Source: Nemania diffusa
Taxonomy: Eukaryota; Ascomycota; Sordariomycetes; Xylariales; Xylariaceae
Direction of reading: 5' to 3'
DNA length: 64,000 nucleotides
Assembly: GCA_038501195.1 (NCBI GenBank)
Contig: JBBPUQ010000007.1
Coordinates: 3,015,501 to 3,079,500 of the forward strand
Shown: positions 63,038-64,000 of the stretch, piece after piece
Layout of the letters: each line of letters starts with the position of its first letter
Position numbering within the stretch: position 1 is the first letter of the stretch
Made by a program: the position numbers and the translations under genes
Notes under the pieces: model-generated
The model's database searches: none
Seen by the model: only the letters and a program-made list of their open reading frames with translations
What the model was told of the DNA's origin: nothing

Positions 63038-64000
63038 CAAGGGATTGGGGTCCATATTTGAGAGTTTACTAAAGCCCCGGACAGGCATTCGGGTTAATAG
63101 AGCATCTCCCTACCCTTGTAACTTTAAAGCGTTGGTTTTAAGGGACTATTGTAGCAATAATACTGTTTTTCTTTTTTTTCTGTTTGTGCCAAAAATGGGT
63201 GTCATGGAAAGACCACACCGTTAATCATATAGGAAGTTAGTGGTATATATGGGGTGCTACACAATAAGTTCTTATATATAATGAGAGACGAAGTAGACTA
63301 TAGACCGAGTTTATCACAAGACTGTGAAATATGTATGGAATATTCAGCGTGTCTCCTAGGAGCATTTGTCCTGGACCTCTGTCTCTAATGATGAAATGAT
63401 TCGTATATGAGGGTACTATTCAGCTTACTGACTATGATAGAGAGGTGGGAGGACCTACTTATATACACGAACGGGATGCCCCTTTATCCTATACAGTGCA
63501 TGGAGTGACTCCTTGACACAGTATACCTTCAACATCTAACACACCGCAACAATACAGTCCTACCTAGCTACTCCTTTCCTCATCTACTAAATTTCTTAAC
63601 GTTGGATGTATCCTTCAGGTATGGATTGATCATTGATATCCGACGCTTTTTTTCCGGTGCAGGTGTCACCATAATAGTGCATTACTTCAGTGAATAGAAA
63701 TGCGTTTTGCACTGTGCGTTGTTTAAAGAAGGAGAGCTATTTTTGATAGCAAATTTATCATTATTAAAAACTACTTGTGCAGTATCATTTCATGATGCCC
63801 TCTATCAGACTTCAGGGCTTTAGATGATAACGACTTCTCAGCCTTGAGAAACAACATGTCCTTGCTAACTAAGTAGTGGTAGAACGAAATGAACGATTAG
63901 GGCTTATATAGAAGCCTCGTTACTATCAACGCTTACGCCAGTTCACACTTGACGCTCATAGTAATGTCGTTCCAACCAAAGATCGCCAAGTTGTAATGGC
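63038..64000. other. Intergenic to window end
   Basis: No coding or RNA feature was recognised. There is a T-rich run at about 63,168-63,180. If the Zn2Cys6 gene was once longer, its missing part should have lain here, but I see no trace. Confidence 0.5.

Overview
The window reads as nuclear DNA of a filamentous ascomycete (Pezizomycotina; Sordariomycetes is my best guess but is not proven). The evidence is short spliceosomal introns (about 45-120 nt) with GT...CTAAY...AG signals, typical fungal families (MATA-type HMG boxes, Zn2Cys6, opsin-related protein, patatin/NB-ARC/TPR NLR, type-B esterases), and a 28 kb block that has lost almost all G+C in the manner of repeat-induced point mutation (RIP).

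Region 1 (1-28,300) is that AT-rich block. It has no live gene but is not structureless. I read it as a nested pair of fossil Ty3/gypsy retrotransposons. The outer element (minus sense) has LTR-like ends at 10,259-10,535 and 23,433-23,710. Its reverse transcriptase is still legible at 13,821-13,010. The inner element (plus sense) spans 14,076-20,716, with about 237-bp LTRs, a GTTTT target duplication, a polypurine tract, a mutated CCHC knuckle and a legible reverse transcriptase at 17,404-18,069. Tandem repeats of roughly 65-70 bp lie on the right edge.

Region 2 (28,400-42,000) is GC-balanced and gene-bearing. It holds an HMG-box gene about 100-150 bp from the AT border (-), a small CX5R rhodanese/Acr2-like gene (-), an ACE2/SWI5-type C2H2 factor (+), a four-exon SLC26 sulfate permease with STAS domain (-), and a second HMG gene (+) whose HMG box is split by an intron where MAT1-2-1 genes carry theirs.

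Region 3 (42,600-47,200) holds two secreted type-B carboxylesterases in the same orientation.

Region 4 (47,200-58,300) is gene-poor. It has one large patatin-NB-ARC-TPR NLR gene (-), fragments of possible relics and a dispersed short repeat.

Region 5 (58,300-63,040) holds an MFS transporter (+), a freshly broken opsin-related gene (-; two Trp-to-stop changes and one frameshift) and a short, apparently C-terminally truncated Zn2Cys6 regulator (+).

Together the picture is an accessory, transposon-bordered compartment: transcription factors, secreted hydrolases, transporters and an NLR with no obvious single pathway, plus signs of gene decay. All gene models with introns were assembled by hand from splice signals and reading frame.
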